A DNA stretch of 64,000 bases from Streptomyces yatensis (GCF_018069625.1 NZ_CP072941.1:5952001-6016000); one strand, 5' to 3'; numbered from the stretch's first letter, positions 49,498 to 59,563 are shown. Made by a program: numbers and translations. The notes: a model not told the origin generated them from the letters alone.

Positions 49498-51233
49498 TCG
49501 CAGATGACCGCGCCCGAGGTGATGGACGCGCCGACCTCGGCGGTCAGGCCCTTGACGGTGCCCGCGCGGTGGGCGTTGAGGGGCTGTTCCATCTTCATGG
49601 CCTCCAGGACGACGATGAGGTCGCCCTCGGCCACGGTGTCGCCCTCGCCCACGGCGACCTTGACGATGGTGCCCTGCATCGGGGAGGCCAGGGCGTCGCC
49701 GGAGGCGGCGGAGCCGGACTTCTTGACCGCCTTGCGCTTCGGCTTCTTCGAGCCGCCCGCCGGGGCGGTGGCCACGCCCAGGGAGGCGGGCAGCGAGACC
49801 TCCAGCCGCTTGCCGCCGACCTCGACCACGACGGTCTCCCGGGCGGTGGGCTCCTCGTCCTCGTCGGGGCTGACGGGGGCGAAGGGGGCGATGGTGTTGT
49901 TGAACTCGGTCTCGATCCAGCGGGTGTGGATCGTGAACGGCTCGCTGGTGAACGCCGGGTCCACCACCACCGCCTGGTGGAACGGGATCGCGGTGGCCAT
50001 GCCCTCGACCTGGAACTCCGCCAGGGCACGGGCGGCGCGCTGGAGGGCCTGGGTGCGGGTGGCGCCGGTGACGATCAGCTTGGCCAGCAGCGAGTCCCAC
50101 GCCGGGCCGATGACGCTGCCCGACTCCACGCCCGCGTCCAGCCGCACACCGGGCCCGGCGGGCGGGACGAAGGAGGTCACGGTGCCCGGGGCGGGCAGGA
50201 AGTTACGGCCCGGGTCCTCACCATTGATCCGGAACTCGAAGGAGTGCCCCCGCATCGGCGGGTCGTCGTACCCCAGCTTCTCCCCGTCCGCGATGCGGAA
50301 CATCTCCCGGACCAGGTCGATGCCGGTGACCTCCTCGGTGACCGGGTGCTCCACCTGCAGCCGGGTGTTGACCTCCAGGAACGAGATCGTGCCGTCGTTG
50401 CCCACGAGGAACTCGACGGTACCGGCGCCCACATAGCCGGCTTCCTTGAGGATGGCCTTGGAGGCGGCGTAGAGCTGGTCGTTCTGCTCCGGGGTCAGGA
50501 ACGGGGCCGGGGCCTCTTCGACGAGCTTTTGGTGGCGGCGCTGGAGGGAGCAGTCACGGGTGGAGACGACCACGACGTTGCCGTGGGTGTCGGCCAGGCA
50601 CTGGGTCTCCACGTGGCGGGGCTTGTCGAGGTAGCGCTCGACGAAGCACTCCCCGCGGCCGAACGCCGCCACGGCCTCGCGGACCGCGGAGTCGTAGAGC
50701 TCGGGGACTTCTTCCATGGTGCGGGCGACCTTCAGGCCGCGGCCGCCGCCGCCGAAGGCGGCCTTGATGGCGATCGGCAGGCCGTGCTCTTCGGCGAAGG
50801 CCACGACCTCCTCCGCGCCGGAGACCGGGTCGGGGGTGCCGGCGACCAGGGGGGCGCCGGCGCGCTGGGCGATGTGGCGGGCGGCGACCTTGTCGCCCAG
50901 GTCGCGGATGGCGTGCGGCGGGGGGCCGATCCAGGTCAGGCCCGCGTCGAGGACGGCCTGGGCGAATTCGGCGTTCTCGGAGAGGAATCCGTAGCCGGGG
51001 TGGACGGCGTCGGCGCCGGATTCGGCGGCCGCGGCCAGGACCTTGGCCTGGTCGAGATAGCTGGCCGCCGGGGTGTCACCGCCCAGCGCATAGGCTTCAT
51101 CGGCCGCGCGCACATGCACAGCGTCCCGGTCCGGATCGGCGTAGACGGCTACGCTCGCGATCCCGGCATCCCGGCAGGCACGGGCAACACGGACAGCGAT
51201 CTCGCCACGGTTGGCGATGAGCACCTTGCGCAC
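49485..51233 (-). CDS. accA2: Acyl-CoA carboxylase biotinylated alpha subunit (acetyl-/propionyl-CoA carboxylase)
   Basis: A 582-aa protein joining biotin carboxylase and biotin carboxyl carrier. [20 protein letters not shown] opens the carboxylase, [16 protein letters not shown] [13 protein letters not shown] is the ATP-grasp Gly loop, and [20 protein letters not shown] the metal and bicarbonate site. A Lys/Ala linker leads to the C-terminal carrier with EAMKMEQPL, biotinylated on K547. GTG 51233 has AAGGAGGGAG upstream. With the beta and epsilon subunits encoded at 53115-54942 and the biotin ligase at 55201 it makes methylmalonyl- or malonyl-CoA. The symbol follows S. coelicolor usage from memory. 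Confidence 0.92.
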   Translation of the reverse strand: MRKVLIANRGEIAVRVARACRDAGIASVAVYADPDRDAVHVRAADEAYALGGDTPAASYLDQAKVLAAAAESGADAVHPGYGFLSENAEFAQAVLDAGLTWIGPPPHAIRDLGDKVAARHIAQRAGAPLVAGTPDPVSGAEEVVAFAEEHGLPIAIKAAFGGGGRGLKVARTMEEVPELYDSAVREAVAAFGRGECFVERYLDKPRHVETQCLADTHGNVVVVSTRDCSLQRRHQKLVEEAPAPFLTPEQNDQLYAASKAILKEAGYVGAGTVEFLVGNDGTISFLEVNTRLQVEHPVTEEVTGIDLVREMFRIADGEKLGYDDPPMRGHSFEFRINGEDPGRNFLPAPGTVTSFVPPAGPGVRLDAGVESGSVIGPAWDSLLAKLIVTGATRTQALQRAARALAEFQVEGMATAIPFHQAVVVDPAFTSEPFTIHTRWIETEFNNTIAPFAPVSPDEDEEPTARETVVVEVGGKRLEVSLPASLGVATAPAGGSKKPKRKAVKKSGSAASGDALASPMQGTIVKVAVGEGDTVAEGDLIVVLEAMKMEQPLNAHRAGTVKGLTAEVGASITSGAVICEIKD

Positions 51234-51578
51234 GATGGCTCCCTCCTTGAAACAAGCCGAGTTTAGGTACAGGCGACACCTCGCGCCGAGAAGATCCCGG
51301 GCGTGAGCTTGACCACACGGAGCGTGAACCTCGCGTTGGGCGAGCGACCAGATCCCCCGTCGCTCCACCGTACGCCCGGTTTTCGGGGCTGGTGCGCCGT
51401 CCACGGTGTGGGCAAGGTCTCTGGCCCGCCGTGCTGCGGCGCTTCGCGTTTCTTTGTGGAAACCCTACGAATGCCGGGCGGAAACTTTGCCATGGCGTTC
51501 AGCTCGTCCGCACCTCTTGTGGCGGCGCTTACCCGTTAGTAGCGTGCTTCGGCACTGACGGAGTGGAGGGGGAAGACG
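51234..51578. other. Divergent promoter region of accA2 and a membrane-protein gene
   Basis: These 345 bp hold the upstream regions of two divergent genes. The right-hand promoter TTGTGG (51517-51522)-N17-TAGCGT (51540-51545) is visible. Open frames inside lack ribosome-binding sites and family likeness. Confidence 0.5.
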
Positions 51579-52031
51579 GTGGCGCGCAGACCAGTGGCCG
51601 CGATAGCGGCTGTGACGCTCATGTTCGAAGCGGTCGGTATAGCGCTGCTGAACTGGATCCTCGGCCTGGTCGTGGACCGTCAGCAGATGTCCATGGGCGG
51701 CCTGGACACCGATGCGATGTCCATCGGCACCTGGGTCGGGGGCGGCCTCTTCGGCCTCTATCTGCTGGTGTGCGGGGTGGTGCTGCTGCGCACCGCCGTG
51801 CGCGACCGGGCCCCCGGCCGCCTCGCCCGCATCCTGCTGGTCACCTGTGCGGTGGTGCACGGGCTGGTGGGCGCGTTCGCGGTGGGGCTGGTGGGCTGGC
51901 CGGCGTTCGCGTTCCTGATGGTGGTGCTGGGGCTGATCGTGCTGAGCTTGTTGGGTTACGAGGCGGAGCCGCCCGCCGAGCCCGCCGCGGAGGCCGCGGG
52001 CGGCGGTCAGGACGCCCCCAGCCCGGCCTGA
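51579..52031 (+). CDS. Small four-helix membrane protein, unknown function
   Basis: A 150-aa protein with about four membrane helices (AAIAAVTLMFEAVGIALLNW; GGGLFGLYLLVCGVVLLRTA; RILLVTCAVVHGLVGAFAVG; FAFLMVVLGLIVLSLLGYE) and an Ala/Glu-rich acidic C-terminus. No enzymatic motif is visible. GTG 51579 has GTGGAGGGGGAAG upstream. Similar proteins sit in carboxylase loci of streptomycetes as far as I remember, but nothing in the sequence shows a role there. Confidence 0.7.
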   Translation: MARRPVAAIAAVTLMFEAVGIALLNWILGLVVDRQQMSMGGLDTDAMSIGTWVGGGLFGLYLLVCGVVLLRTAVRDRAPGRLARILLVTCAVVHGLVGAFAVGLVGWPAFAFLMVVLGLIVLSLLGYEAEPPAEPAAEAAGGGQDAPSPA

Positions 52032-52118
52032 TTCAGGGGAAATCCCTAGCCGGGTCCCGGGCTTGTTCGGGGGAAATCCCTAGCCCCCGCCAGGCCCGAC
52101 TCAGGGGAATCCCTAGTC
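52031..52118. repeat. Imperfect tandem repeat around AGGGGAAATCCCTAG
   Basis: Three units (TTCAGGGGAAATCCCTAGCC, TTCGGGGGAAATCCCTAGCC, CTCAGGGGAATCCCTAGTC) about 34-38 bp apart fill the gap between two convergent genes. Each unit has a small inverted repeat (GGG..CCC). Confidence 0.75.
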
Positions 52119-52139
52119 GCTCCCGATGCCGGGGGACTC

Positions 52140-52742
52140 TCAGTCCCAGAGGGCCGTGATCCCCACGCCCAACTCGGCCAGCAGTCGGCGGAACAGCGGC
52201 AGGGAGAGCCCGATCACGTTTCCGGCGTCGCCCTCGATGCCGTCGATGAACGGCGCCGAGCGGCCGTCGAGCGTGAACGCCCCCGCCACATGCAGCGGTT
52301 CGCCGCTGGCGACGTAGGCCGCGATCTCCTCGTCCGTCGGCTCGCCGAAGCGGACGGTGGTGGACGCGGTGGCCGAGGTGCGGCGGCCGCTCGCCGTGTC
52401 GATCACGCAGTGTCCGGTGCGCAGCACTCCGGCCCGGCCGCGCATCGACTTCCAGCGGGCGGTGGCCTCTTCGGCGTCCGCCGGTTTGCCGAGCGCCTGA
52501 CCGTCGAGCTCCAGCACCGAGTCGCAGCCGATGACGAGGGAGTCGGCCGCCTCCGGAAGCCCGGCCACGGCGGTGGCCTTCGCCTCGGCCAGCGCCCGGG
52601 CCAGCTCGGCGGGTGTCCCGGCGCTCAGCGCGTCCTCGTCCACCCCGCTGACGATCACCTCCGGCGCCATTCCGGCCTGCCGCAGCAGTCCGAGCCGGGC
52701 GGGCGAGGCGGACGCGAGGATGAGGGTGCGCTGCGCAGTCAT
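52140..52742 (-). CDS. maf: Maf-family nucleotide pyrophosphatase
   Basis: A 200-aa Maf protein, which hydrolyses modified or canonical dTTP/UTP/CTP-type nucleotides and is linked to cell-division arrest in Bacillus. [19 protein letters not shown] is the family start (S-x-S-x-R-x-x-L), [20 protein letters not shown] holds the catalytic Asp, and [20 protein letters not shown] the C-terminal signature. The normal A-D-T-V is here G-C-D-S-V. ATG 52742 removes a 19-residue non-homologous extension. Last gene of the minus-strand block starting at pccB. Confidence 0.9.
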   Translation of the reverse strand: MTAQRTLILASASPARLGLLRQAGMAPEVIVSGVDEDALSAGTPAELARALAEAKATAVAGLPEAADSLVIGCDSVLELDGQALGKPADAEEATARWKSMRGRAGVLRTGHCVIDTASGRRTSATASTTVRFGEPTDEEIAAYVASGEPLHVAGAFTLDGRSAPFIDGIEGDAGNVIGLSLPLFRRLLAELGVGITALWD

Positions 52743-52878
52743 GCGCACCAGGGTAAGCCGCCCCCGGGACGGCCCGGCCGGGGGCCGGAACCGGGCCATG
52801 GCACCGGCCCTCGGTGAGGTAGGGCCGGACGAGATCGGATCGAGCCGGATCGGGCCGGGGTGCGGATCGGGGCCGCGT

Positions 52879-53010
52879 TCACGGCCACAGGCCGAGGAGG
52901 CACATCGCGAGCAGCACGGAGACGGTCAGCACCGTGCGGGCGCGGCGGAGCATGGCCTCGGCGCGCCGCAGCTCCTCGGGCGGCTCGTCGGGCGGCTCGG
53001 ACCACAGCAT
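52879..53010 (-). CDS. 43-aa single-helix membrane protein in the carboxylase cluster
   Basis: A short [23 protein letters not shown], an amphipathic Arg-rich stretch, and a C-terminal helix [17 protein letters not shown]. Codon third positions are GC-rich and the acidic/Pro start plus single helix looks like a real small protein. It lies between the epsilon-subunit and maf genes on the same strand. It may anchor or modulate the carboxylase complex; this is a guess. The perfect 32-bp palindrome at 53038 lies 28 bp before its start. Confidence 0.55.
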   Translation of the reverse strand: MLWSEPPDEPPEELRRAEAMLRRARTVLTVSVLLAMCLLGLWP

Positions 53011-53037
53011 GGGACCGATCCTGAGGCCGCGGACGGC

Positions 53038-53069
53038 GGGGCGCCTGAGTACGCGTACTCAGGCGCCCC
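53038..53069. terminator. 32-bp perfect palindrome (GGGGCGCCTGAGTACG arms)
   Basis: The 16-bp arm 53038-53053 is followed immediately by its reverse complement 53054-53069. It lies between the epsilon-subunit stop (53115) and the small ORF, so it is a terminator or attenuator of the pccB-accE transcript. No T-run is present. Confidence 0.7.
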
Positions 53070-53114
53070 GGCGCGAAGGTGCCATTCCGGCCTTCCGGTC
53101 CTGCCGCGCGGCTC

Positions 53115-53321
53115 TCAGGCGGGCCAGTAGGTGGTACGCCAGGCCTTGGGGCCGGGGTGCGGCACCCGGTGGCTGGGGACGGTGCGGGCCGGGTCGGACC
53201 ACTCCTCCGGATCGTCCTCGCTCTGCGCAGCGGCCGTGACGGCCGCCGCGCGTGCTTGCACCACCGCCAGTGCGGCGGCCAACTCCTCGGGGGTCGGGTT
53301 GCCCCGGACAATTCGGATCAT
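53115..53321 (-). CDS. accE: Acyl-CoA carboxylase epsilon subunit
   Basis: A 68-aa protein matching the actinobacterial AccE/PccE family: MIRIVRGNPTPEELAAALAV at the N-terminus and a C-terminal W-R-T-T-Y-W-P-A tail. The epsilon subunit binds the beta hexamer and raises carboxylase activity. It starts 25 bp behind the beta-subunit stop. The family N-terminus I-x-R-G-x-P-x-x-E-E-L-A-A is clear. Confidence 0.9.
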   Translation of the reverse strand: MIRIVRGNPTPEELAAALAVVQARAAAVTAAAQSEDDPEEWSDPARTVPSHRVPHPGPKAWRTTYWPA

Positions 53322-53346
53322 GGAATTAGCCCTTCGCTCGAGGGGG

Positions 53347-54942
53347 CTAGAGGGGGATGTTGCCGTGCTTCTTCGGGGGCAGCGACTCGCGCTTGTTCCG
53401 CAGGGTCCTCAGTCCGCGGACGATGTGGCGGCGGGTCTCGGACGGCATGATCACAGCATCCACATACCCCCGCTCGGCCGCGATATACGGATTCAGCAGG
53501 GTGTCCTCGTAGTCCGCGATCAGCTCCGTGCGGGTGGTCTCCGGGTCGTCGGAGGCGGCGATGGTGCGCCGGTGGAGGATGTTGACCGCGCCCTGGGCGC
53601 CCATGACCGCGATCTGCGCGGTGGGCCAGGCCAGGTTGAGGTCGGCACCCAGGTGCTTGGAGCCCATGACGTCGTAGGCGCCGCCGAACGCCTTGCGGGT
53701 GATGACCGTGATCAGCGGGACGGTGGCCTCCGCGTAGGCGAAGATCAGCTTGGCGCCGCGCCGGATGATGCCGTTGTACTCCTGGTCGGTGCCGGGCAGG
53801 AAGCCGGGCACGTCCACGAAGGTCAGCACGGGCACGTTGAACGCGTCGCAGGTGCGCACGAAGCGTGCGGCCTTCTCGGAGGCGTCGATGTCCAGACAGC
53901 CGGCGAGCTGCATCGGCTGGTTGGCCACGATGCCCACCGGATGGCCCTCGACCCGGCCGAAGCCGGTGATGATGTTGGGCGCGAAGAGCGCCTGGGTCTC
54001 CAGGAACTCGTTGTCGTCCAGGACGTGCTCGATGGCCTTGTGCACGTCGTACGGCTGGTTCGCCGAGTCCGGGATGAGCGTGTCCATCTCCCGGTCCTCC
54101 TCCGAGACCTCCAGATCGGCCTCGTCGGCGAAGGCCGGGGGCTCGGAGAGGTTGTTGGAGGGGAGGTAGGACAGCAGGGTCTTGACGTACTCGATGCCGT
54201 CCTTCTCGTCCCCGGCCATGTAGTGCGCGACACCGGAGGTGGTGTTGTGCGTCCGGGCGCCGCCCAGCGCCTCGAAGCCGACGTCCTCACCGGTGACCGT
54301 CTTGATCACATCGGGGCCGGTGATGAACATGTGCGAGGTCTGGTCGACCATCACCGTGAAGTCGGTGATCGCCGGGGAGTAGACCGCCCCGCCCGCGCAC
54401 GGGCCCACGACCAGGCTGATCTGCGGGATCACTCCGGAGGCATGGGTGTTGCGGCGGAAGATCTCGCCGTACATGCCGAGGGAGACCACGCCCTCCTGGA
54501 TGCGGGCGCCGCCGGAGTCGTTGATGCCGACGACCGGGCAGCCGGTCTTCAGCGCGAAGTCCATGACCTTGATGATCTTCTCGCCGAACACCTCCCCGAG
54601 CGCCCCGCCGAAGACCGTGAAGTCCTGGGAGAAGACGGCCACCGGGCGGCCGTCGACCGTGCCGTAGCCGGTGACGACCCCGTCGCCGTAGGGCCGGTTC
54701 TGCTCGATGCCGAAGTTGGTCGAACGGTGCCGGGCGAACTCGTCGAGCTCGGTGAAGGACCCCTCGTCCAGGAGGAGGTCGATGCGCTCACGCGCGGTCA
54801 GCTTGCCCTTGGCGTGCTGCTTCTCCACCGCGCGCGCGGACCCCGCATGGGTCGCCTCTTCGATGCGGCGCTGCAGATCCGCGAGCTTCCCCGCGGTGGT
54901 GTGACGGTCTGGAATCTCGGGGGCGATCTCCGGCTCGGACAT
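53347..54942 (-). CDS. pccB: Propionyl-/acyl-CoA carboxylase beta subunit (carboxyltransferase)
   Basis: A 531-aa crotonase-fold carboxyltransferase. The N-terminal half has [20 protein letters not shown] and the oxyanion Gly pair in [14 protein letters not shown]; the C-terminal half has [20 protein letters not shown] and [20 protein letters not shown], the second oxyanion and biotin site. Asp in the substrate pocket (DVP-G region, about residue 420) would set acetyl/propionyl choice but cannot be scored here. Divergent from the biotin ligase gene with 258 bp between. Confidence 0.93.
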   Translation of the reverse strand: MSEPEIAPEIPDRHTTAGKLADLQRRIEEATHAGSARAVEKQHAKGKLTARERIDLLLDEGSFTELDEFARHRSTNFGIEQNRPYGDGVVTGYGTVDGRPVAVFSQDFTVFGGALGEVFGEKIIKVMDFALKTGCPVVGINDSGGARIQEGVVSLGMYGEIFRRNTHASGVIPQISLVVGPCAGGAVYSPAITDFTVMVDQTSHMFITGPDVIKTVTGEDVGFEALGGARTHNTTSGVAHYMAGDEKDGIEYVKTLLSYLPSNNLSEPPAFADEADLEVSEEDREMDTLIPDSANQPYDVHKAIEHVLDDNEFLETQALFAPNIITGFGRVEGHPVGIVANQPMQLAGCLDIDASEKAARFVRTCDAFNVPVLTFVDVPGFLPGTDQEYNGIIRRGAKLIFAYAEATVPLITVITRKAFGGAYDVMGSKHLGADLNLAWPTAQIAVMGAQGAVNILHRRTIAASDDPETTRTELIADYEDTLLNPYIAAERGYVDAVIMPSETRRHIVRGLRTLRNKRESLPPKKHGNIPL

Positions 54943-55200
54943 CGGGATGCGGCTCCTGCTCGTCCTGGGGGTGGATACGGCGGACTTCTCGATACGGCGG
55001 ACTACTTCAGGGTCGGGGGGAATCGGCGGAAACGGGGTACGGGGTCGGAATCGTGATCAGTGGGGGCCTACGGACGTTCGGTGGTTACGGACCGTTCGGC
55101 AGCTGTTGCGCCGGCTGGGCTACCGGCACGTAGCGTATCGGCGGCACCGCTTGGTGGCACTGCGTCGTTGGCCACACCTCCTGACCCTAGGCTGGCCCTC

Positions 55201-56088
55201 ATGACGCCTTCTGACACCTCAGGGAGCCCAGGTGACGGGCCCGGTCGCTGGTCCGACCTCGAGCGGCCCCCCTTGAACGCCACCGCGCTGCGCCGGGGGC
55301 TGGTGCGTCCCGGCGGGCTGTGGACCGAGTTCGAGGTGGTGCAGGCGACCGGCTCGACCAATACCGATCTGGTCACCCGGGCCCGGGCCGGAGCCCCCGA
55401 GGGCGCGGTGCTCGTCGCCGAGGAGCAGACCGCGGGGCGCGGCCGGCTCGACCGCGCCTGGACGGCCCCGGCCAGGTCCGGGCTCTTCTTCTCCATCCTG
55501 CTACGGCCCGCCGACGCCGGCGTGCCCACGGAGCGCTGGGGCTGGCTGCCGCTGCTGGCCGGGGTCGCGAGCGCCGGGGCGCTCAGCCGCACGGCGGGCG
55601 TGGACACCGCGCTGAAGTGGCCGAACGATCTGCTGGTGACGGTCGCGGGCGAGGAGCGGAAATTCGGCGGGATCCTCGCCGAGCGGGCCGGGGACGCGGT
55701 GGTCATCGGCATGGGGCTGAACGTTTCGCTGCGCGCCGATGAGCTTCCGGTGCCCACCGCCGGGTCGCTGGCCCTGGCCGACGCGATCTCCACCGACCGC
55801 GATCCACTGCTGCGGGCCGTGCTGCGCTCGATCGCGGAGTGGTACGGGGAGTGGTGCCGCTTCGAGGGCGACCCCGGGGCCAGCGGCCTCCAGGAGAGCT
55901 ACGCGGCGGGCTGTGCGACCCTCGGGCGGCAGGTGCGCGCCGAGCTGCCGGGCGGCCGGGAGCGGGTCGGCGAGGCGGTCGCGGTCGACGGCGACGGGCG
56001 GCTGGTGCTGGCCACCGAGGGCGGGGTTCAGGAGCCGGTCTCCGCCGGGGACATCGTGCATCTACGCTCCGTACCGAGGGAGGAATGA
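55201..56088 (+). CDS. birA: Biotin-[acetyl-CoA carboxylase] ligase
   Basis: A 295-aa group I biotin ligase without DNA-binding domain. TGSTNTDLVTRA, EEQTAGRGRLDRAWTAP (biotinyl-AMP loop G-R-G-R), LKWPNDLLV and KFGGILAE are the expected catalytic motifs, and a small C-terminal beta domain follows. It attaches biotin to the carrier lysine of the alpha subunit (K547 of the gene at 49485-51233). TAGGCT (55188-55193) lies 7 nt upstream of ATG 55201, indicating a leaderless transcript. Confidence 0.92.
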   Translation: MTPSDTSGSPGDGPGRWSDLERPPLNATALRRGLVRPGGLWTEFEVVQATGSTNTDLVTRARAGAPEGAVLVAEEQTAGRGRLDRAWTAPARSGLFFSILLRPADAGVPTERWGWLPLLAGVASAGALSRTAGVDTALKWPNDLLVTVAGEERKFGGILAERAGDAVVIGMGLNVSLRADELPVPTAGSLALADAISTDRDPLLRAVLRSIAEWYGEWCRFEGDPGASGLQESYAAGCATLGRQVRAELPGGRERVGEAVAVDGDGRLVLATEGGVQEPVSAGDIVHLRSVPREE

Positions 56089-56235
56089 ACCCCTGCCGTG
56101 GAGAGTGAGCTACGGCACACCTGACGTATCGTGGTCGCGGTCGGTCCAGCTCGGGGCGGCTGTGGGCGATTCGGAACCCCAACCGGGAAGAGGGAACGGA
56201 AGGGCAGTGCGCAGGGATCTGACAGGGGGCGGGCG

Positions 56236-57438
56236 GTGACCGCCGACGACGCGGGTTCCGGCACGGCCGAGGAGCGCGAGGCGTGGGACGCCGCCGCGCC
56301 GGACGGGGCCGTACGGGACACCGGGGCGCGGGAGAGCGCCGCCGCGGAGGCTCCCGAGGAGGCCCCCGACGAGGCCCTCGACGAGGAGGACCAGCCGGAT
56401 CCCATCGCGCTCCGGCTGGAGCAGCTGATCCTCGGTGCCGAGCGGCGCTACACCCCCTTCCAGGCCGCTCGCAGCGCGGGCGTCTCGGTCGAGCTGGCCA
56501 CCCGTTTCTGGCGGGCCATGGGCTTCGCCGACATCGGCCAGGCCAAGGCGCTGACCGAGGCCGATGTGCTGGCGCTGCGCCGGCTGTCCGGCCTGGTGGA
56601 GGCCGGGCTGCTGAGCGAGCCGATGGCCATCCAGGTGGCGCGGTCCACCGGCCAGACCAGTGCCCGGCTCGCCGACTGGCAGATCGACTCGTTCCTGGAG
56701 GGGCTCACCGACCCCCAGGAGACCGGGATGACCCGGACCGAGATCGCGTATCCGCTGGTCGAGCTGTTGCTGCCGGAGCTGGAGGAGTTCCTGGTCTACG
56801 TCTACCGGCGCCAGCTCGCGGCCGCGACCGGCCGGGTGGTGCAGGCGGCGGACGACGCGGAGATGGTGGACCGGCGGCTGGCGGTCGGCTTCGCGGACCT
56901 GGTGAGCTTCACCCGGCTGACCCGGCGGCTGGAGGAGGAGGAGCTCGGCGAGCTGGTCGAGGCGTTCGAGACCACGGCCGCCGACCTGGTGGCGGCCCAC
57001 GGCGGGCGGCTGATCAAGACCCTGGGCGACGAGGTGCTCTACGCGGCCGACGACGCGGGCATCGCCGCCGAGATCGGGCTGCGGCTGATCGAGACGCTGA
57101 CGCATGACGAGACGATGCCGGAGCTGCGGGTCGGGATCGCGTTCGGCACGGTCACGACCCGGATGGGCGACGTCTTCGGGACGACGGTGAACCTGGCCAG
57201 CCGGCTGACGTCCATAGCCCCCAAGAACGCGGTCCTGGTGGACGGCGCGTTCGCGGAGGAGCTGAGCCGCACCGGGGAGGCCCCGGTGTCGGAGGCGGAG
57301 GCCGCGGAGGCGGCCGCCGCGGCGGAGAAGGAGGGCGAGGAGCCGCCCTCGTACCGGTTCGCGCTCCAGCCGATGTGGCAGCGGCCGGTGCGTGGTCTGG
57401 GGGTCGTGGAGCCGTGGCTGCTGAGCCGCCGTTCATGA
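56236..57438 (+). CDS. cya: Class III adenylate cyclase
   Basis: A 400-aa soluble cyclase. The first 60 residues are acidic and Ala-rich; residues about 60-210 match the N-terminal regulatory domain of pH-sensing cyclases such as M. tuberculosis Rv1264 (YTPFQAARSAGVSVELATRF, then WRAMGFADIG). The catalytic domain has VGFADLVSFTRLTRRL (first metal Asp), LIKTLGDEVLYAADD (substrate Lys and second metal Asp) and TTVNLASRLTSIAPKNAVLV (transition-state Asn/Arg). GTG 56236 is preferred over longer frames. In S. coelicolor the cyclase at this locus makes cAMP for germination and development. Confidence 0.92.
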   Translation: MTADDAGSGTAEEREAWDAAAPDGAVRDTGARESAAAEAPEEAPDEALDEEDQPDPIALRLEQLILGAERRYTPFQAARSAGVSVELATRFWRAMGFADIGQAKALTEADVLALRRLSGLVEAGLLSEPMAIQVARSTGQTSARLADWQIDSFLEGLTDPQETGMTRTEIAYPLVELLLPELEEFLVYVYRRQLAAATGRVVQAADDAEMVDRRLAVGFADLVSFTRLTRRLEEEELGELVEAFETTAADLVAAHGGRLIKTLGDEVLYAADDAGIAAEIGLRLIETLTHDETMPELRVGIAFGTVTTRMGDVFGTTVNLASRLTSIAPKNAVLVDGAFAEELSRTGEAPVSEAEAAEAAAAAEKEGEEPPSYRFALQPMWQRPVRGLGVVEPWLLSRRS

Positions 57439-57575
57439 CGCCGGGACGCTGTCGCGCATGACCATGACGCCGGGACGCCGATAGCGCGTGACGCCGGGAC
57501 GCCGATAGCGCGTGACGCCGGGACGCTGTAGCGCATGACGCCGGAACGCTCTGGCGCATGACGCCGGGCGGGACG
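57436..57575. repeat. 23-24-bp tandem repeat GACGCCGGGACGCCGATAGCG
   Basis: Six imperfect units (TGACGCC at 57436, 57465, 57489, 57513, 57536 and 57559). The first overlaps the cya stop codon itself. This array occupies most of the 336-bp gap before the P450 gene; the remainder (57576-57774) shows nothing definite apart from the AGGAG before GTG 57775. Confidence 0.85.
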
Positions 57576-57774
57576 CGGTGGGCGGGACGCCGGGGCGGCC
57601 ATCGTCCGGATCCCTTCGGTGGCTGCGGCCGGATCGTTGAACTGGGCGCGGATCCGGGCCTGTTGGGCTAGCCTACGTCCGCAAGATCCACTCGGTGGAT
57701 CCCAGGTCCTGTCGTCGAAGAAGCACCGTGCGCGTCCGCCCGCGGGGTGGGCCCGGCGGTGTCCAGGAGCACGT

Positions 57775-59346
57775 GTGACCCCGCTTTACGATTCGAGTGC
57801 TCAGCGTCCGGGCGCCTTACCTCCGCCGGGCTGCCCCGCCCATGAGGGAGCCGGTGCCGAGCCGCTCCACGCGCCCGAGTTCGGAAGAGACCCCTTCGCG
57901 GTCTACCGGCGCCTGCGCGAGACCCACGGCCAGCTCGCCCCGGTGGAGCTGGACAGAGGCGTCCCGGCCATGTTGTGCCTGGGGTACGACACGGCGCTGG
58001 AGATCATGCGGCGCCCCGAGACCTTCTCCAAGGACCCCCGCCACTGGCGGGCCAGGAACGAGGGCGTACTGCCCGGGACCAGCTATGCCCCGCAGGTCAT
58101 CAGGCCCCGGCCACAGGTCGACTTCGTGGACGGCGAGGAGCACCGGCGGCTGCGCGGCGCCATCGAGGACTGCACCGGCCGGATCGACTCCGGCGCGCTG
58201 CGGAACTATGTCGAGCGCATCGCCGACTCGCTGATCGACCAGTTCTGCGAGGCGGGCGAGACCGAGCTGATCGGGACCTACTGCGCACTGGTCCCGGTGC
58301 TGGTGACCAGCCAGCTCTTCGGCTTCCCGCAGCAGGCCATGGACCCGCTGCTGCGGGGCGTGGTGGCGTTCATCGACGGCTCGGACCCCGCGGGCGGGGA
58401 CCGGGCCGCGGCCGCGGCGCTGCGCGAGCTGATCGACCTCAAGCGGCGCGATCCGGGCGCCGACATCACGTCCTGGCTGATCGCGCACCCGGCGCGGCTG
58501 ACCGACGAGGAACTGGTCGAGCAGCTGCTGCTGCTGATCGGCATGGTGACCGGGCTGGTGCCCGGCCTGATCGGCAACTCGCTGCGGGTGCTGCTCACCG
58601 ACGAGCGGTTCTCGGGCGAGCTGATGGGCGGCAGCATGCTCGTCGAGGACGCCCTGGACGAGGTGCTCTGGACCGATCCGCCGCTGGCCAACATGGGGCT
58701 CTACTTCCCGGTCCATGACACCAACCTCGCCGGGAAGCGGCTGCGCGCGGGCGACGCCGTGATGATCAGCTTCGCGGCGACCAACCGGGACGCCCTGCTG
58801 CGGTCCCCGCACAAACAGGGAAACCGGGCCCATCTGGCGTTCGGCGCGGGCCCCCACGCCTGCCCCGGCCGGAGCTCGGCCCGGCTGATCGCCTCCGTCG
58901 CGCTGGAGAAGCTGCTGGACCGGATCCCGGACCTCGCGCTGGCCGGGGATGTCGAGGAGCTGAAGTGGCTGTCCGGGGTCTTCGTACGCGGGGTGGTCTC
59001 CCTGCCGGTGCGGTTCGCCCCCGTCGCCAGGCCCGGGGGCCGGCGCCCCGGCCCGCCCGCCGCCCGCCCGGGCGAGCGGGACCCGCAGGACCAGCGGCAC
59101 GAGGCGCCACCGGGCATGCCGCAAGCGATACCGCAGGGGATGATGCCGCAAGGGATCTCGCAGGGCACGCCGCAAGCGATGCCACCGGGGGCGCCGCCGC
59201 CGCTCTCGCTGCCGCTCGCCACCGAGGGGGCGTCCGTGTCCGGAGGTGAGCCCCTGGAGGGGACGGACCTGGAGGAGCAGGCGGAGGACGGGCAGAAACA
59301 GTCGGTCCTGCTGGGCTTCCTGAACCGGTGGCGGCGGGCCCGCTAA
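57775..59346 (+). CDS. Cytochrome P450 without the canonical ExxR arginine
   Basis: A 523-aa P450-like protein. The heme-binding loop AFGAGPHACPGRSSARL is normal (Cys363). The K-helix, normally E-x-x-R, reads LDEVLWTDPPLANM (E296, W299), and the I-helix LLIGMVTGLVPGLIGN lacks the A-G-x-D/E-T oxygen-activation motif. Loss of the K-helix Arg recalls CYP157-type enzymes of streptomycetes. A 100-residue C-terminal extension is Pro/Gln/Met-rich with repeats of M-P-Q-x-I-P-Q-G type. GTG 57775 has AGGAG 5 nt upstream. No ferredoxin gene is adjacent. Function unknown; it may be a structural or signalling P450. Confidence 0.82.
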   Translation: MTPLYDSSAQRPGALPPPGCPAHEGAGAEPLHAPEFGRDPFAVYRRLRETHGQLAPVELDRGVPAMLCLGYDTALEIMRRPETFSKDPRHWRARNEGVLPGTSYAPQVIRPRPQVDFVDGEEHRRLRGAIEDCTGRIDSGALRNYVERIADSLIDQFCEAGETELIGTYCALVPVLVTSQLFGFPQQAMDPLLRGVVAFIDGSDPAGGDRAAAAALRELIDLKRRDPGADITSWLIAHPARLTDEELVEQLLLLIGMVTGLVPGLIGNSLRVLLTDERFSGELMGGSMLVEDALDEVLWTDPPLANMGLYFPVHDTNLAGKRLRAGDAVMISFAATNRDALLRSPHKQGNRAHLAFGAGPHACPGRSSARLIASVALEKLLDRIPDLALAGDVEELKWLSGVFVRGVVSLPVRFAPVARPGGRRPGPPAARPGERDPQDQRHEAPPGMPQAIPQGMMPQGISQGTPQAMPPGAPPPLSLPLATEGASVSGGEPLEGTDLEEQAEDGQKQSVLLGFLNRWRRAR

Positions 59347-59563
59347 GCGCTCCGCTGGAAGTGTCGCGATGCGTCGTCGGCCGACCGCGGCGCCGTCGTG
59401 GCTGGTCGCGCAGTTCCCCGCGCCCCTTCGGGGCGCTGCCCGAACCGTAGCGGACTTCCTCTGACCTGCTTAGGCCCGGTCCGGGTGGCTCACAGGTTCC
59501 GCACGCCCCGGGGAGCTGAAATGATCGCCGCATTGGGTTCACGGTCGTTAACCGGGAGAGTGC

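Noticed and set aside
51303..51539. A 78-aa ORF upstream of the four-helix membrane protein
   Set aside because: It covers the divergent promoter region, has no ribosome-binding site and no recognisable domain.
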